Translations under genes and position numbers: made by a program
The notes under the pieces: model-generated
What the model was told of the DNA's origin: nothing
Seen by the model: only the letters and a program-made list of their open reading frames with translations
Databases searched by the model: none
Assembly (NCBI GenBank): GCA_021442155.1
Contig: CM038229.1
Span: forward strand, 91,297,716-91,361,715
Source: Cymbidium sinense
Lineage: Eukaryota > Streptophyta > Magnoliopsida > Asparagales > Orchidaceae
Direction: 5' to 3'
Length of the DNA: 64,000 nt
Shown here: positions 62,601 to 64,000 of the stretch, in pieces
How positions within the stretch are numbered: the first letter of the stretch is position 1
How the letters are laid out: every line of letters begins with the position of its first letter

Positions 62601-64000
62601 CTTTCAATTACTATCATCTAAATGGGAACTAACAAAGCTACATTGAACAAGAACTGCTATGGATAAGGACACGCAAAGTGAAGGCATTCTTAAAAGAGTA
62701 GAAATAAACAATACGCTTACCCCTTTCCCTTATTCTACAAGTTGAATGCTCCACACCTTTGTTCAAAAAATGAGAATCAAACGAGCAGCCCTTCACTCAC
62801 TCATTCTCATTGGTAAAGTCTATCGATTGATAAAGTAGGTAGGGGCACCTTCAGGTATCATAAAATGTGAAAGAAAAAGAATTAACAGAAAGTGACTGGA
62901 ATGAAGCAGCATACAAGGTGCTAAGTAACCTAAAAAAAGGATGATAGATTACTCCTTACTAAAGGCACCATACACAATGCTTCATCAAAGGATAGTACAC
63001 ATGAAGGAGTGGGACCACCTATTCTTCATCTGAAGATGTGACCCCAATCTCTCCTTGGCTTGCAAAAAGGAGTGGGTTGTACTTTATACTTGGATTATCG
63101 ATGCCTTAAGCCTATTATGGATTTGTGTTCTTCACTAGTTCACTCACCATTGGACATTCACTTATTTATATTTGCTGAGGACTTATTGTTGGGGCTATGG
63201 TTTCTCAAATTATAGATTGGCTGGTTTGCTACTACAAGAGAGGGGGAACCCTTTCCATCCCCATCTCGCTCTCATTACAAACTGTGCTATGTCTTCAAAT
63301 CTCTTTCCTTGTAACATTTCCCACTTCAAAAATAAAACATGAAGTGAAGCTTTAAGTAAACACAACTCGGTCACCTTGTGCTTTATGCTCGTAGTTCCTA
63401 TTTGTGCCTTCTAGCATTCAATCTTCACTTTCATTTGGCTAGTTCCAACAAAATATGAGAAAAGTGATGAAAAACCCTCTTTTTGTTCATGTTATGATCG
63501 CTACTTCTTTGTCTTGCGATCACATTAACATGGTGCTATCTTTTGTTTGATCCTCTCGAGTCAAGTCCAAAAGATCTAATTCAAGATTGGACTACTTCAA
63601 CTTGATTTTGAACGTGAAATTTCCTCTTCTGTGGTAGAAGAAGAGGCAATCAATCGAATGTGGGATTGGCCACTCCAGATTCTTTGAATGATTTGGATTC
63701 TATCACTTTTGTCTCAATAGCTCAAATTCTCAAAATTCCCTGAGTAGTCGATCTCTCTACCGGTCACCTTTTCTCAACTCTTTCTTTTTCTCTTTTATGT
63801 TTCACCACCTTACATTCTAGACTACAGCCTTCACCTTCATAAGATAGTTTGAGTGATGGAATCTTTACTCACCCTTTTAGCTTTGAAAAGACTCATTTGG
63901 CCAGACCACCATCAGCAAGGTTTTCTTCTAGATCATGCAAATTTTCCTTTACCCTAGGAGAAGCCTTAGTCAATGAACCAGAAGGTATTTCCTTTCAAAT
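53691..64000. other. Unassigned mosaic DNA to the window end, no gene seen
   Basis: No coding segment with a recognisable family was found on either strand. Frames at 54333-54605 (minus), 58850-59223 (minus), 59925-60149 (plus) and 60824-61099 (minus) look like chance. The region holds members of the short dispersed repeats at 56293-56310, 57041-57060, 57081-57099 and 60628-60669. I see no tRNA or rRNA gene. Confidence 0.4.

Noticed and set aside
63040..63240. YLDYRCLK string suggestive of a gypsy reverse transcriptase
   Set aside because: No other RT block is found on either side, so chance similarity is more likely.

Overview
This 64 kb window looks like repeat-rich nuclear DNA from a flowering plant. 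It holds Arabidopsis-type telomere heptamers (CCCTAAA), plant retrotransposons of three classes and a fragment of the plastid gene ndhF. I cannot name the species. I find no intact host gene. Every recognisable coding stretch belongs to a transposable element or to organelle DNA, and every one is broken by stops, frameshifts or truncation. Many open frames in such AT-rich sequence are chance and are left out.

Layout. 1-746: 3' end of a plant LINE with its poly(A). 747-12898: about 12 kb of low-complexity DNA built from CTAA, TAA and CTAAA words, almost free of G on the + strand. It is interrupted by a 370-bp ordinary segment and by a degenerate interstitial telomere block (10477-11484). 12899-16261: AT-rich DNA ending in an LTR-like promoter that reads leftward. 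16262-18512: first of three copies of a module crowded with GGTCAA/TTGACC. 18513-27271 (minus strand): a decayed Ty3/gypsy element of the Tat/Ogre type, with gag, protease, RT, RNase H, a second (archaeal-type) RNase H and integrase in order, followed by a noncoding 3' region with ~335-bp tandem repeats. 27560-29046 and 32130-33612: the other two module copies, inverted relative to each other and flanked by LTR-like DNA, so two related elements appear to sit head to head. 33613-35759: unassigned DNA. 35760-42194 (plus strand): a Ty1/copia element, probably Sirevirus-like, with 5' LTR, primer-binding site, gag, protease, integrase and RT, cut off within the RT/RNase H region. 42195-64000: unassigned mosaic DNA with two LINE ORF2 fragments, a ~140-bp plastid ndhF fragment and several short dispersed repeats.

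Nothing here works together as a pathway. The window records repeated insertion, truncation and local repeat expansion. The most unusual feature is the long strand-asymmetric CTAA/TAA array that begins directly at a LINE poly(A) tail and surrounds an interstitial telomere block. The right third has the texture of plant mitochondrial intergenic DNA, but that is only a hypothesis because no mitochondrial gene was recognised.
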